A stretch of 64,000 bases of DNA from Hofstenia miamia (Eukaryota > Xenacoelomorpha > Acoela), in assembly GCA_004352715.1 (NCBI GenBank), contig SCFE01000013.1, positions 1,264,422 to 1,328,421 on the forward strand. Reading direction: 5' to 3'. Made by a program: the position numbers and the translations under genes. Positions 22,901 through 33,429 of the stretch are shown here, in pieces; position 1 is the stretch's first letter; each line of letters opens with the position of its first letter. The notes below the pieces were generated by a model. The model saw only the letters and a list, made by a program, of their open reading frames with translations, was not told the origin of the DNA and made no database searches.

Positions 22901-24343
22901 TTTATCAAAGAACCAGTGACTTCTTGATTAATAGGTCTAAAGCGGTGAAATATGTGCTAAAGCATGGGTTTGTCGATAAAACAGGTGAAATATGAGTTCA
23001 CATATGTGTTATCAAAATGTGAGCCAAATATGTTAACAAATATTAAATATTTGTTCACATAAAATTGACGGCTCTATTGATTGCATATGATGTAAAGAAC
23101 TGCAGGTCTTAATATATTTTCCCACACCAGGTCAAAGGCAAGACATTTAGCTTGCTTTAGAGAATGCTCATTTAGGATATAAGTCAAACACCTAACCTTG
23201 AACTGTTTATGGATTTTTGAAACATTTTTATGATCCTATAAAAAAATTTAAACGCTCATAGCTCAAAACTATTAAAACTGAAAGCGCAACATGATAGAGG
23301 CCCCGCGATCTCTGACTTTGCGCACGGCACGCCTCAATGGGTTTGGAATATCTTTGCACATATCAAGAAACAGTCAAAGTTCTTTGTTGCCTCCACGGGC
23401 TCAAAACCTCCTAAATATACATGAACACTATGTATGGAGAGAATCTAAATTTTTTTCAAAAATTCGAAATTTTCAAAGAAAACTTATTAATCTTTTCAAC
23501 AACCTCTACAACAGCAATACGCTTTTCGACATTGCATTAAAGTATGTTCCCCAGGCCCCAAGCTTCTCAAATTTGGTAATGGGCTTGGAGAAAATTCTTT
23601 GTAAATGTGGAAAACGGTTTTTCCTTTAAAATGATGGCATGCTGTTTAAGGTTAATTACTAAGTGTTTTAACTTTGCTGAACTTCTTGCATATTTAAGCA
23701 AAGCCTTAGAATTATAGTTGGTTTCAGTATGATGTATCCTATGAATAGAGATGTATTCTACATCTTGTAAACTTGCTTTAATGTATTTTGTATTAAACTG
23801 CGCCTTTTCTTTTTGTAAAAACACGAACTCCGATTTTTTTAATATTTTCAAAATTATTTCTTGAAAACATTCGAAATGTTAAACCTAGATTTAAGATTGA
23901 ATTCACTGTAGTTAATGATATCAAAGGCTATTGTATAATGCATTTTATTGCCATACTAAGTTTATCGTTTTGGCTGTCGGTCTTCTTTTGTGATAATTGT
24001 TTGGCTGAAAACGGTTTATGGCAGCTTTCAAGATATATGCATTATTCTATTATTCATGGCATGTTATATTTGCGCTACTCTTTTTAATTTTATAGGCTGC
24101 CCTTCTCACATGTAATTTGCCACGAGTAACTGTAGTTGAACGTGCTGGTGAATTCGAATTAAATGTCACAGATGATATCTATGATTGCTGCTCACTGGCA
24201 GATTTTGCTGCCAACTGGCCTATTGTTGTTTCTGTTCACAAACTTGGAAATGCTCATGTTGTTGATTGTAACCTAGAAGAAGAAACTTGCTCACATTCAT
24301 CTCTTTTAGTTCCCGTTACACCGACAGGCAAAAATTCACTTTC

Positions 24344-24381
<38 letters not shown>

Positions 24382-24930
24382 TCTTTTTTATTCTTTCTTT
24401 AAATCTCAATTATGTAAACAAAATTCCCACAATAAATTATCTATTCAAAATTTTTAATGGAATGTTTGCCAAATCACAAATTTTTCCCAAGTTTAAACAG
24501 TTTACAATAAAGTTTTTCGCGAGGAATTTTACTTCAAAAGACAGTTCCTCTTTCTGTATATTTCTTAAAGACTTGTGTAAATTATTACGAAAACGTACAT
24601 TTCATTAATATATTATGCAAAGATCTTTTCAAACGCATTCTATATTCCTAGTATTTTCCATAAATTCAATTATAATGACTTTCATCAACTAGTAAAGGCA
24701 AAGATATGACGTGCAAATTTCACAATATTCTCGAAAATTTACATAAAAAGTGAACTTTTGCTTAAGGAAGAATTGTTGGTGTCTGCAAAACCGATCACCA
24801 GAGCCTTACTCAAACCTCACTTCTATCTATGCTGTCTGTTGGGGTAGAAGCTGGCAAGAAACTGCACCAATTACTAGATGTGATTCTTGAATCTCACATT
24901 TCTGAAAATAAACTCCTGACTCGTATTTAA
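16934..24930 (+). CDS. EXOSC7: Exosome component RRP42 (EXOSC7), 4 exons, complete
   Basis: A RNase PH-fold ring subunit of the nuclear and cytoplasmic RNA exosome. In animals it is non-catalytic and scaffolds the six-member ring that threads RNA to DIS3 or EXOSC10. Exons: 16934-17245, 19112-19270, 24096-24327, 24767-24930, all in phase, 288 codons against about 291 in human. Recognisable pieces: LSESEKQHLIAGAESDLRCD then GRG at the N-terminus (RNase PH start), NAVDLKKLCI in exon 2, NLPRVTVVERAGEFELNVTD in exon 3, AHVVDCNLEEE, and LLSMLSVGVEAGKKLH in exon 4. The exon 2 stretch LNVEVSIIELSSGSLISATS is more diverged than usual. Intron 3 appears to use a GC donor (CAG|GCAAAA); no GT donor in reach keeps the phase. 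Start choice: the first ATG aligns with the family N-terminus. AATAAA lies 40 nt after the stop. Confidence 0.92.
17300..17484 (-). repeat. SINE-like repeat with tRNA-like head
   Basis: On the - strand, GTAGGATAGCTCAGTCGTAG at about 17484-17465 resembles a tRNA D-arm with a pol III A box. The sequence continues as a non-tRNA body and ends with a block (TTAAGCGCTCATAACTCA on the + strand) that recurs at 23250. A clean B box (GGTTCGAATCC) is not present. It lies in EXOSC7 intron 1 (17246-19111). Confidence 0.4.
18590..18840. other. Locally GC-richer patch in EXOSC7 intron 1
   Basis: A 250-bp stretch that is clearly less AT-rich than its surroundings, with a 73-codon frame on the - strand (18596-18817). 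No protein family, splice structure or repeat match was recognised. It may be a transposon fragment or an intronic regulatory patch. Confidence 0.25.
19271..22611. other. EXOSC7 intron 2, first part
   Basis: The host intron runs from 19271 to 24095. Up to the MITE at 22612 I see AT-rich sequence with no recognisable gene or bounded element. A C-only run of 9-10 bases lies near 22306. Confidence 0.4.
22612..23076. mobile_element. hAT-like MITE in EXOSC7 intron 2
   Basis: Ends are TAGAACCGCCAATTTTATTT at the left and TAGAGCCGTCAATTTTATGT read inward from the right. Flanking 8-mers GTGATTTC (22604-22611) and TTGATTGC (23077-23084) match at 6 of 8 positions. The 465-bp interior has no ORF but many subterminal AAATATGTG-type words (near 22650-22700 and 22950-23040), plausible transposase-binding repeats. 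Confidence 0.65.
23225..23350. repeat. Short dispersed repeat, copy 2
   Basis: AAATTTAAACGCTCATAGCT followed by CAAAACTATT, then TTTGCGCACGGC, parallels 6740-6850 and the end of the SINE-like copy at 17300-17484. It lies in EXOSC7 intron 2. The boundaries are uncertain. Confidence 0.4.
24348..24379. repeat. (TA)n microsatellite
   Basis: A pure TA run just downstream of the putative GC donor of EXOSC7 intron 3. Similar TA runs occur at 29490-29533, 32535-32568, 41906-41926, 43659-43736, 51182-51216, 53524-53558, 59468-59492, 59595-59620, 59635-59657 and 60052-60080. Confidence 0.95.
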
Positions 24931-24969
24931 TTATTGTAATAATTTTGTTTTCTATCATGTAATGAACTG

Positions 24970-24975
24970 AATAAA
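24970..24975 (+). terminator. Poly(A) signal AATAAA of EXOSC7
   Basis: A canonical AATAAA 40 nt downstream of the EXOSC7 stop codon and 430 nt before the GSS start. The spacing suits a short 3' UTR. Confidence 0.6.
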
Positions 24976-25403
24976 GTTCAGTTGCTATCAATGATACCAA
25001 ATTTTATATGTTTGATACCTATTTTTTGAAAATTTTGTGTTTTTTTAATTTATTGTAATTACGTTTTTCAAGAAGTTCGGGAATTTAATGAGATTTCAAC
25101 AATCATTATTTTTTTCTGTGTTTCTAAGGTAGTTTTGCCTTGGATATACATAGTTTGTAAGCTTTTAAATGAAAGATGTTCTTTTATGAATAATGTGATT
25201 TTCCACGAGTCAACTCAAATACGTATAATGTTTTGGTTTAATGGATTTGCTTAAAACACTAACAATGCTTATCTATTATATTTATATTTAGATGGCGAAC
25301 TTCTCTTTAATTTTTCATACATGCAGTACGCCAGTCTTACATTTTATTGCAATTTAAAAACAATCACATAATATCGTAATTATCATTGTGCGTGTGTTTT
25401 AGT
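24976..25403. promoter_or_regulatory. EXOSC7-GSS intergenic region
   Basis: About 430 bp of AT-rich sequence that should hold the GSS promoter and 5' UTR. TTTTAG directly before the GSS ATG (25397-25402) could be an acceptor for an untranslated 5' exon or a trans-spliced leader. No specific factor sites were recognised. Confidence 0.35.
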
Positions 25404-28400
25404 ATGTCTATAAGCGATGCAAATCATCCTATCGAGTTTGCAATCGATGTCGCCGTTTCCAACGGTGTTTTCTTCGTCAAATCAAAAGAAGACGGCTATG
25501 AACCACAACTCATTGCCTTAACGTTATTGCCATCGCTTTTCCCCAAATCGCAATGCGATTTGATGTATCGCTTGCAGTCACCTACAAGCCTACTTTATCA
25601 TAGAGCCGCTATTCAAAACCCGCTTTTCCTTCAAAACCATTTGCAAGATGTGAACGATGATTTCACACAGCGACTTCTTGCCATTCATAAAAAGGTATGT
25701 TTAACTTCCACCGTGATTTGCAAATTTAGCAAATTAATAAAATGTATTATATATGTAACTAACTGCGAGTACAAAGTTTGATTAAATTGCAACTCAACAC
25801 AGATATATTATATTTTATTGGAATTTTTTGATTAAATTACTCTACTATACAACAGAGCGCAAAACACTGTTAGCCTATATTTTAACTTGATTAGTGTAGC
25901 TGAAATCCAGTACTGCGTAAGCTTATTTTGCCCCAATATGCTTTACTCGGTACTAGATTTTATGCAATACTGGAGTTCGATTGGACCTATTTTATTATTT
26001 GGAACAATAAAAAATTCGGTCTGTATTGGATGTTTACTCAGTACTAGATTTTAAGCAATATTGGAGTTTCACTGTAAAATGACTTTCTGAAGCTTTTGAT
26101 GTAACCATAATGTTTAGACGATTATTGGTGTCACAGCCGCGATAAAAGATTAATGAAGAGCGAATTTTACTTTATTGTCAAATGTTACATTTCTATTTTC
26201 TATCAGTAACTAATTGCATTGTAATAGTGAATGGAGTCACCGAAATTTGCATTTTCCTTTTTCTATTACGTTTCTACCTAAACGCGGGCCGTGAACTATT
26301 AGTTTAATTTAATGACCAATTAATAATCTGCCGTTGATTGGCTCCTGATCAAATTAAGTTAACAGCATTATTTAAGTAATGTTTGACTCACACATTGTTC
26401 GGATGCCAGAATATACTCACAGTAGTTGTTTGCTAAAACTTCTACCGAACAAAAATCTACTCAAATAATGAGTGTATCCACTATATTTCTTCCAAAGTTG
26501 CAACCTGGTCACAAAATGTGACCCGGTGAAGTTGTAAAGTAAATCATGCGGTGACCTCATTTGATACGCTTTTTAAAACATTGCTTTTAAAGTCTTTCTA
26601 AAAGCATACCTCCATAGACATTGAAATGAACCATCACATTATTCTGGTCTTCACTGCTATTCGATTGCTTCGCCTCATTATGAAATCGCAAATTCTTTTT
26701 AAAGTCAAAGCTCTAAATTTAGAATATGAAATAGAAAAAATATTGTAATAATTTTCTATGAAAGAAAAATGATAGCAAATCCTGAATTGAACGTCAACAA
26801 AATTTATTTTGTTCAAAATTGGATTGGATTCGCATATCCATTGTGTGAATACTTTAGGATTCGAATTCGAGACATTCCAGTAACCAACGATAATCAACAT
26901 AAAAAGTGTCCGAAACCATTGCGACATATTCGATTTGTGTAATAATGAGTCTGACATTATTAAGATAAGTTCTTTGTATACATTTATTTCCTTTACTTGT
27001 TTATAATTTTTTTGTGACCCACTGACACGGCATCCCCAAAAGCCCTAAAAGAAATCCTAACCTGATCTGATTGAAAATCCGATCTCCTAATCTCAAAGAA
27101 CATGATTGCAAACCTAAGTGTAAATCGTGTGATATTTCATGCCACGTCACAGTCTTATTCATATTAACATAATCAAATTCTTAGAGAAACGAAATACCGC
27201 CATTAAACTGGTATCATTTTTAACCGAACAACTAAGGGAAATGAAATTTTATTTTGAAATCTCGTAATTCGACTTTCAAATGAGTATAGAAATTAACTCT
27301 TCACTGTGTGCACATAGTTTTTCTTTATACAAGAGCTAGTTCTTCATCAAAATGAAATTTGGAAATTGCGTTTGCAATGTAGCCTATATCAATTTTTTAC
27401 AATTAATGTATATTAGAGTTGCATTGTGTCACGCATTTTTTGTTGATGACTCAGCCTTGTCACCTAGTCAATTTTTCCCATAGAATTTTCAGGTCACCAG
27501 GACACTTAAACAATTGAAAGAAATAAGAATGCACCAAAGGGTTTATTATTACGTAAGCGATGAATTGCACACACGCCATGTGCGGCTTAAATTAATTTAG
27601 TGGTTTCAGAAGTTTTTATGTTTGTTAAACCCAAATCCAAATTTTTGCTAGAAATAAATGGGGTTATTTTAATAAATCATATAAGAATATGCAAATGAAA
27701 TAATATTTTAAGTCATGAGAAGTTTGGCTGAATTTGTGATTTGGACTTTGCTAGCATGTTTGCTTCTGAAAAAATTTTTCTAATAGTTTTGTATTTCGCA
27801 TCCTAAATGATAAGAGATGTAAGAACCTTGTATTTAAGATAAATTTACGTTTTATAATGAAGCAATCATATGATAGTGAACACTAGCTTGATATGCTGCT
27901 TTACTTAAATATCTATTCAAGTATGCTGTTACTAATACATTACAAATAACACTCTAAAACGAGTCAAATTGGGTCACCGGGACATGTATTTTTGCATTAT
28001 ATTGCTATAAGCAATTTTAAAAGTTTTCAAGTTTTTACTTTTAATTTTTAATTTATTTTAAGGTGCTAGCTAATCCAAAATCTCAGCAATTTCATTTCAC
28101 TGTTTTCCGCAGTGACTACATTCTTGATGCAGGGCTTGGCAAAGAAGAGAGGTTGACTAGACAGAATGCGTCTAAATTCAAATGCAAGCAAGTGGAAGTT
28201 AATACTATAGCATCTGGCATGGGACCGATGAGCGACTCTGTACGGAAGACTCACAGGTATTTGTTGTCTATTAGCATACTTATGGTGGCACCATCCTGAA
28301 AATGCATGTGAAACCTTCCTTTTCTGGAAGGTTATGGTATGAAACTAATAATTAGTAAGAAAAAATATTTTTTTACAAAATTTATGCAAATTCGCCAAGA

Positions 28401-29484
28401 TAGCCGCTCCAATTTTAGCACTTTAGTTTCGACACATAATGCATTGGTTAAATCACTTCATTTTGATGTTGTTTTAAAAATAAAAATCATGACTAAAAAG
28501 TCACACTGTCATTTTTTTAATTATGAATTTCATTATTAAGTATATTTTGTCATTTTTTCTAAAAAAATGAACGTGTCATACCCATTCTTCATAAATTGGA
28601 CAAAATGGAAATGTCATTCTCTAGACAAACTCATCCTGCACAACTGTTGAAAATTTCAGATTATTATCTACAAAAATGACCGAGTTATGATGTCACAAGT
28701 GTAATGACAAATATAAAAAATCAATTTATGGGAAATACTAAAAACCCGATTTAATAACTATGTATATTTATGGTCTTTTTTAGTGCATTAGGTGCATCAT
28801 TATTATAAACTGGTGGCAAACATTTATTAAATGATAGTCTTAAAATTTAAAACGGTTAAAAAACGAAAATGCATTTTTTAAGAAATAATTTTTCAGGATA
28901 ATACCACCTTAACCCTTATTCTTGTAATGAAGTGAATCAACTTTTTCCTGGTACTCACTACAATTTGTAGCTTAAGCAACAGGCAACATTGATTTAAATT
29001 TTGTAAATTGTAGCTTCCTAGCAATTGTCTATCTTCCAGGAATGTCATTATGCTGTCTTATATCTTCTCATAAAAACCAATTTTAAAGTTCTATTTGTTA
29101 AAAAATGTAACGAATACAAGGATAAGAGTTAATGAATATTGTTTCAAGTATTTGGAGAATATTTCTTTTTCACAAAATACTTGAATATGATTCCCAATCT
29201 GCATATTCTTCTTTCAGGCATTAAACTTATCCACTATAAGATATTGATCTTGTATCAATTATATATATGTTAATATCACTTAAATTTAACATTACCTATG
29301 AAAAGATTAATCCTAGTTCGCAAGAAATGACTAATAACAAAATGTATGTTATCAGATTTACAAACTAGGCTAATTGTTAGAACTTACAATAAGAAACCTT
29401 CAAAATGGGAATCCATGTAATTAGCTTTAGTATTAAGACCCGATTTTCAATTAGTTTGGCAAGATCTTTTTTTGAACTAATATA

Positions 29485-29537
<53 letters not shown>

Positions 29538-32537
29538 CACTTAGTTATTTTTTCCTCAATTCGTTTCCTCAGAAATTTCATTGGAAATAATAAAAGTTTA
29601 AGTAAAAATGACAAAACTTACCTTTTATAATATAAATCAGTATCAACAGCGATATCAAACGTTTATCAATTGCATTAAATTCAATCCTTTTTCAGATTAA
29701 CTTGCTATAATAGATTTGAGAACACGCTGGTGTGAATTGCATATCCCAGTCAATAGGTGTGTTTTGCTTTACTTTTTCGTATTTGTATATAAGATAATGC
29801 AGTTTATATTCAATTGTCTATAATCGTTATAGCACCATTGAGTATTGTACTCCATTGAGCTTTTGGTAGACTAACGTACTTCGACGGGAAGGGACTTAGA
29901 TTGCTAAAAACCTCTTTTAACTAGTTTCTTTGAAAGCATCGAATGTGATTGATTCATTCAATTTATAAATTCATCCCATATACCCATGTTTACCCATGTA
30001 CCTTTACACGAAATTTAATAAGAAAAATATCCTAATGCGTTTATTTAGAATCATTTCCAATTTTCTCGATAATGAAGTTAATCAACATAGTGACAATGTA
30101 ACGGAAGGTATCGTGGAGGCCTTCGCGGCTACCCACCATCTCTATGTTTCCCAAGAACAGCATTCCTCAAACGCGTATGTGCTCTTCGTCACGATGGACA
30201 ACGAACTCAATGTCATTGATCAACGACGCATCGAATTTGAACTACTTGATAGGCAAGTGACTTTGACTAAGTTTTATGCGATTTCTCTTCATTAACTAAT
30301 TATTAACTTCTCATCTATTAGCGCTCAGAAATCGTATACCAGTGATTTATAAGCATTGTTGCACATGGAAACCCCAGTCGATTTTTAACTATTGCAAATT
30401 GTCACTTAATTGGCATAAGTCACAGAAAAGTATTTTTATCCCAATTCGCACATTATAAAGAACTTATTTTGCCTCCAATTTAGGCTGCTCTAGTAATTAA
30501 TAACATTGAGAATTGCCAAAATGTAAAGTATATATGTATATATATATGATGCGTTTATACCAATTTTGATGATTCTGTAACAGTAATTGATTTTTTAGAT
30601 ATTCCGCTCTCTGTTCTGTTTTACAAAATTGTTAACAATTCGCAATTTTTAACTTTAAAATGACACAAAATTGGGGTTTTTGGAACCATTTGTAGTCACA
30701 TATCATTTAAAAGTAAAATTACTGAAAGTACAGAACTCTCTAATATCAATGATCTGGTTAAATTTTCAATAACAATGTTTTCGTCTGCTTTTATATAGAA
30801 TATCGGGCCGTTTAATATGCCTCAATATATAAATCGACTAATATAAATATTGCTTAAAAACAAAGGTCAGCAACTTTTTTTGATGATTTATGTTCCAAAA
30901 GTGTTTGTTACAAAAAATGTGACTTGGCGAAGCGTTTTATAATTGTTAGTGACAATATATTTCACACTACTGAACGAACGTTCAGCAACATTTAGAGTGC
31001 AAGGAATGCAACTCAATATTTCTTTAAAATTTTGTTTTGCTTGCAACACTGGTAGATAAATCAATATTTCAAAGTTCCGATAGATAATCGTATCGATTTT
31101 ACACCCTTGAGCATATATGCAGTTTTGAATACCTTTTTTACTATTCTTTCTAGGTATGGAATTCGCTGCATTCGTTTTTCATTAACAGAAATGACCTCAA
31201 ATTTGGAACTTAACGATGACATGACACTTTCTGTCGATGGCAAAGAGGTGTCCATCGTTTACTTTCGTAGTGGATATAACCCCCATTTCTATGAAACCGA
31301 AGAGGTAATTATTTCAGAAATTTCAAACATTTGTTTGTAGCTTTCGTGCACACATTTATTACTGCTGGTATTTTACTTGATCTCAGTGCAGCGTTTGATG
31401 CTATTAATCATAGTGTTTTACTCGCTCGTCTTCAAAAGCGGTTTGGTGTTTGTGGCAATGCTCTTACATGGATACGTTATTATCTCTGGGATCGCTGTCA
31501 ATATGCTCGGATAGCTAATGCCCGCTCTCGATTGTTTAGTATATCTTCTGGAGTTCCTCAGGGCTCCATATTGGGTCCTCTTCTTTTCATTTTATATATA
31601 TCTGAAATCGAATTGATTGCTGCTAAACAACACATACTTATCATGTGCTATGCTGATGTTCAACTTTATGTTGCTATGCATAACGCTGATGATAGCTCTG
31701 TCACCTGTCTACAGAATTGTATCACTATTATACGCAATTGGTATGCTTCAAACAACATGGTATTGAATGATGACAAATCTGATGGTTTGGTTGTCACTTC
31801 TGTTCGTGGTTCTTTTCCTTCTCTTTATATCTATCTTGGAGATACTTTTCTTACTCCTTCCAATGTAGTCAGAAACCTTGGGTTGATTTTTGGACTCGAC
31901 TCTCTCCCACTGTAAAGCAGTGGTGAAATTGTGCCATTCTGGTATGGTTGCACTTCGACGCCTCTGGCAAATTCGCCATTACTTAGATATTAATACATCT
32001 AAGCGTCTTGTCAGTGCGTTTGTCACATCTTATATTGATGCATACAATTTACTCTTGTTTGGTATTCCTGCTACTCTTCTCCATAAGTTACAGTTGTTAC
32101 AGAATTCTGCTGCTCTCTTTACTATGAATATTGGCCCACGAGAACGTAGTACCCCCATTTTGCAGGTTCTACTTTGGCTTCCAGTTCAATATCGCATTGT
32201 TTACAAAATTTCTCTTACAGTATGGAAAGGTTTGCACAGTCTTGCACCGAGTTACATTTCGGAACTTTTTGATTTTTGTAATAATGGTCGTGACCTTAGA
32301 TCAACTTAGGTTAACTGCTTCACTTGTTAAAACGTCCAACTCTTCACGTGCGTTATCAGTTGCAGGTCCTAAAGTATGGAATGATCTACCTCTTAATGTT
32401 AAGATGTCTCCCATCATAACTGTACTTAAAGCGAGGTTAAAGTCTCATCTTTTTCTGCTTGCATTCTCCTAACTGTTTTATTTTTGTTACCGCTATGAAG
32501 CAATTTTGTATGCAGTGGTCTATAAATACATATTATA

Positions 32538-32572
<35 letters not shown>

Positions 32573-33244
32573 AATAATACTCGTTATTATTCAAATATTA
32601 TTTTCTTATAATGCAATTAAAATCAAAGTAATTTATTGCAAACTAATTGCAATTCATTTTAGCATTGGAAAGTACGAGAGAAAATTGAATTGTCTCAGGC
32701 TATTAAATCACCATCAGCAGCTTATCAATTAGCAGGAAGCAAAGTCATACAATGTGTACTATCAAAAAAGGAAGTGCTGCAAGATCTCTTACAAGATTCA
32801 GAAACTGTTGATGAACTGCTGGACACGTATGCACCACAATATAGTTTAGCCTCAAATGAATCAAAAGTAATAATTCAAGAAGCCATTGCGAATCCAGCCA
32901 AATATGTACTAAAGACCCAGAGAGAAGGAGGCGGTCATAACGTTTTCGATGAACAGCTTGTTCACAAGCTGAAAACGCTACCTAAATGTTGTTATTCCTC
33001 ATATGTGCTTATGGAAAGGATCTACTCGCCAATTTACGATAACATCATTTTAGCTAATGAAGGCGTTCGTTATAATGGCACAATATGTAGTGAGTTGGGA
33101 ATATTCGGCGCAGTTTTGGGCGATCAACATTCCATTTTACTGAATAAAACTTTTGGTACGTTGCTGCGATCTAAGCAATCCAGTGCTGCTGATGGGGGGA
33201 TTACGGCTGGCATAGCTTGTCTTGACTCCGTCAACCTTTGTTAA
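25404..33244 (+). CDS. GSS: Glutathione synthetase, 5 exons, complete
   Basis: A cytosolic ATP-grasp enzyme, the second step of glutathione synthesis: gamma-glutamylcysteine + glycine + ATP gives glutathione. Exons: 25404-25694, 28063-28256, 30049-30252, 31154-31304, 32663-33244. All phases fit; 473 codons, human 474. Visible: FRSDY with Arg113; EVNTI at 142-146 (family EINT, substrate and Mg binding); VIDQRRIE in exon 3; VYFRSGY at 265-271; Gly-rich ATP loop REGGGHN at 367-373 with Lys364 at the human position; CSELGIFG; and the C-terminal LLRSKQSSAADGG and GIACLD substrate lid. Intron 3 has a GC donor (AG|GCAAGT); the nearby GT would break the phase. Intron 4 contains a dead LINE and intron 3 a hAT remnant. 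All key residues are intact, so it looks functional. Confidence 0.96.
27425..27990 (+). repeat. Dispersed repeat, copy B (GSS intron 1)
   Basis: Shares ordered blocks with 3290-4640: TTTATTATTACGTAA, GGTTTCAGAAGTTTTTATG, GCTAGAAATAAATGGGGTTA, GATTTGGACTTTGCTA and a closing GGGTCACCGGGACATG. It lacks the hAT MITE of copy A and much of its middle. A related GGTCAC...GTGACCCGG palindrome-like word lies at about 26508-26526 in the same intron. Outside these, GSS intron 1 (25695-28062) shows nothing I recognise. Confidence 0.55.
28257..30048. other. GSS intron 2
   Basis: AT-rich. It contains a 40+ bp (TA)n run at 29490-29533 and no recognised transposon or gene. Confidence 0.5.
30890..31025 (-). 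pseudogene. hAT-type transposase C-terminal remnant
   Basis: On the - strand one frame reads IPCTLNVAERSFSSVKYIVT, then NNYKTLRQVTF. It resembles the C-terminal dimerisation block of TTF-finger hAT transposases (NATAERSFSALRRIK, then LRxTM). There is no catalytic part, and the flanks have frameshifts. It lies in GSS intron 3 and is of a different hAT family from the fragments at 872-1066 and 41959-42095. Confidence 0.5.
31340..32570 (+). mobile_element. Dead CR1/L2-like LINE reverse transcriptase in GSS intron 4
   Basis: A 5'-truncated non-LTR element. The RT region includes LLDLSAAFDAINHSVLLARL, SGVPQGSILGPLLF and a catalytic box reading CYADVQLY, one residue short of YADDTQLY with the second Asp lost. 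Two frameshifts (around 31900 and between 32131 and 32309) follow. The RT C-terminus (SYIDAYNLLLFG) and a terminal AGPKVWNDLP motif are recognisable, and a TA-rich tail ends near 32568. It lies in the sense orientation within the intron (31305-32662) and cannot be mobile. Confidence 0.85.
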
Positions 33245-33429
33245 TTATGTAATCCTTATTACTAATTTTGCAATGTTGTCTATAATTTTATAATCGTTTT
33301 GTAATTGTACATTTTTATATTTTTTAAATTGGAACATTCAATTGAAAATATTGTACATAAATGTATAAATGTTTTCACTTTGCAACTTATATTTTGCTTT
33401 TGAAAGTTTTGTAGTGAAACCGGATTTGA
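33245..33429 (+). other. GSS 3' UTR region
   Basis: AT-rich sequence after the stop. No canonical AATAAA was found in the first 180 nt; the nearest is at 33575-33580. The true poly(A) site is unclear. Confidence 0.35.

Noticed and set aside
28339-28539. 66-codon frame after GSS exon 2
   Set aside because: It lies in GSS intron 2, is AT-driven in composition and has no splice support.
30253-30262. GT donor at CAA|GTGACT for GSS exon 3
   Set aside because: Using it shifts exon 4 out of frame and destroys the family alignment. The GC donor four bases earlier fits both phase and consensus.
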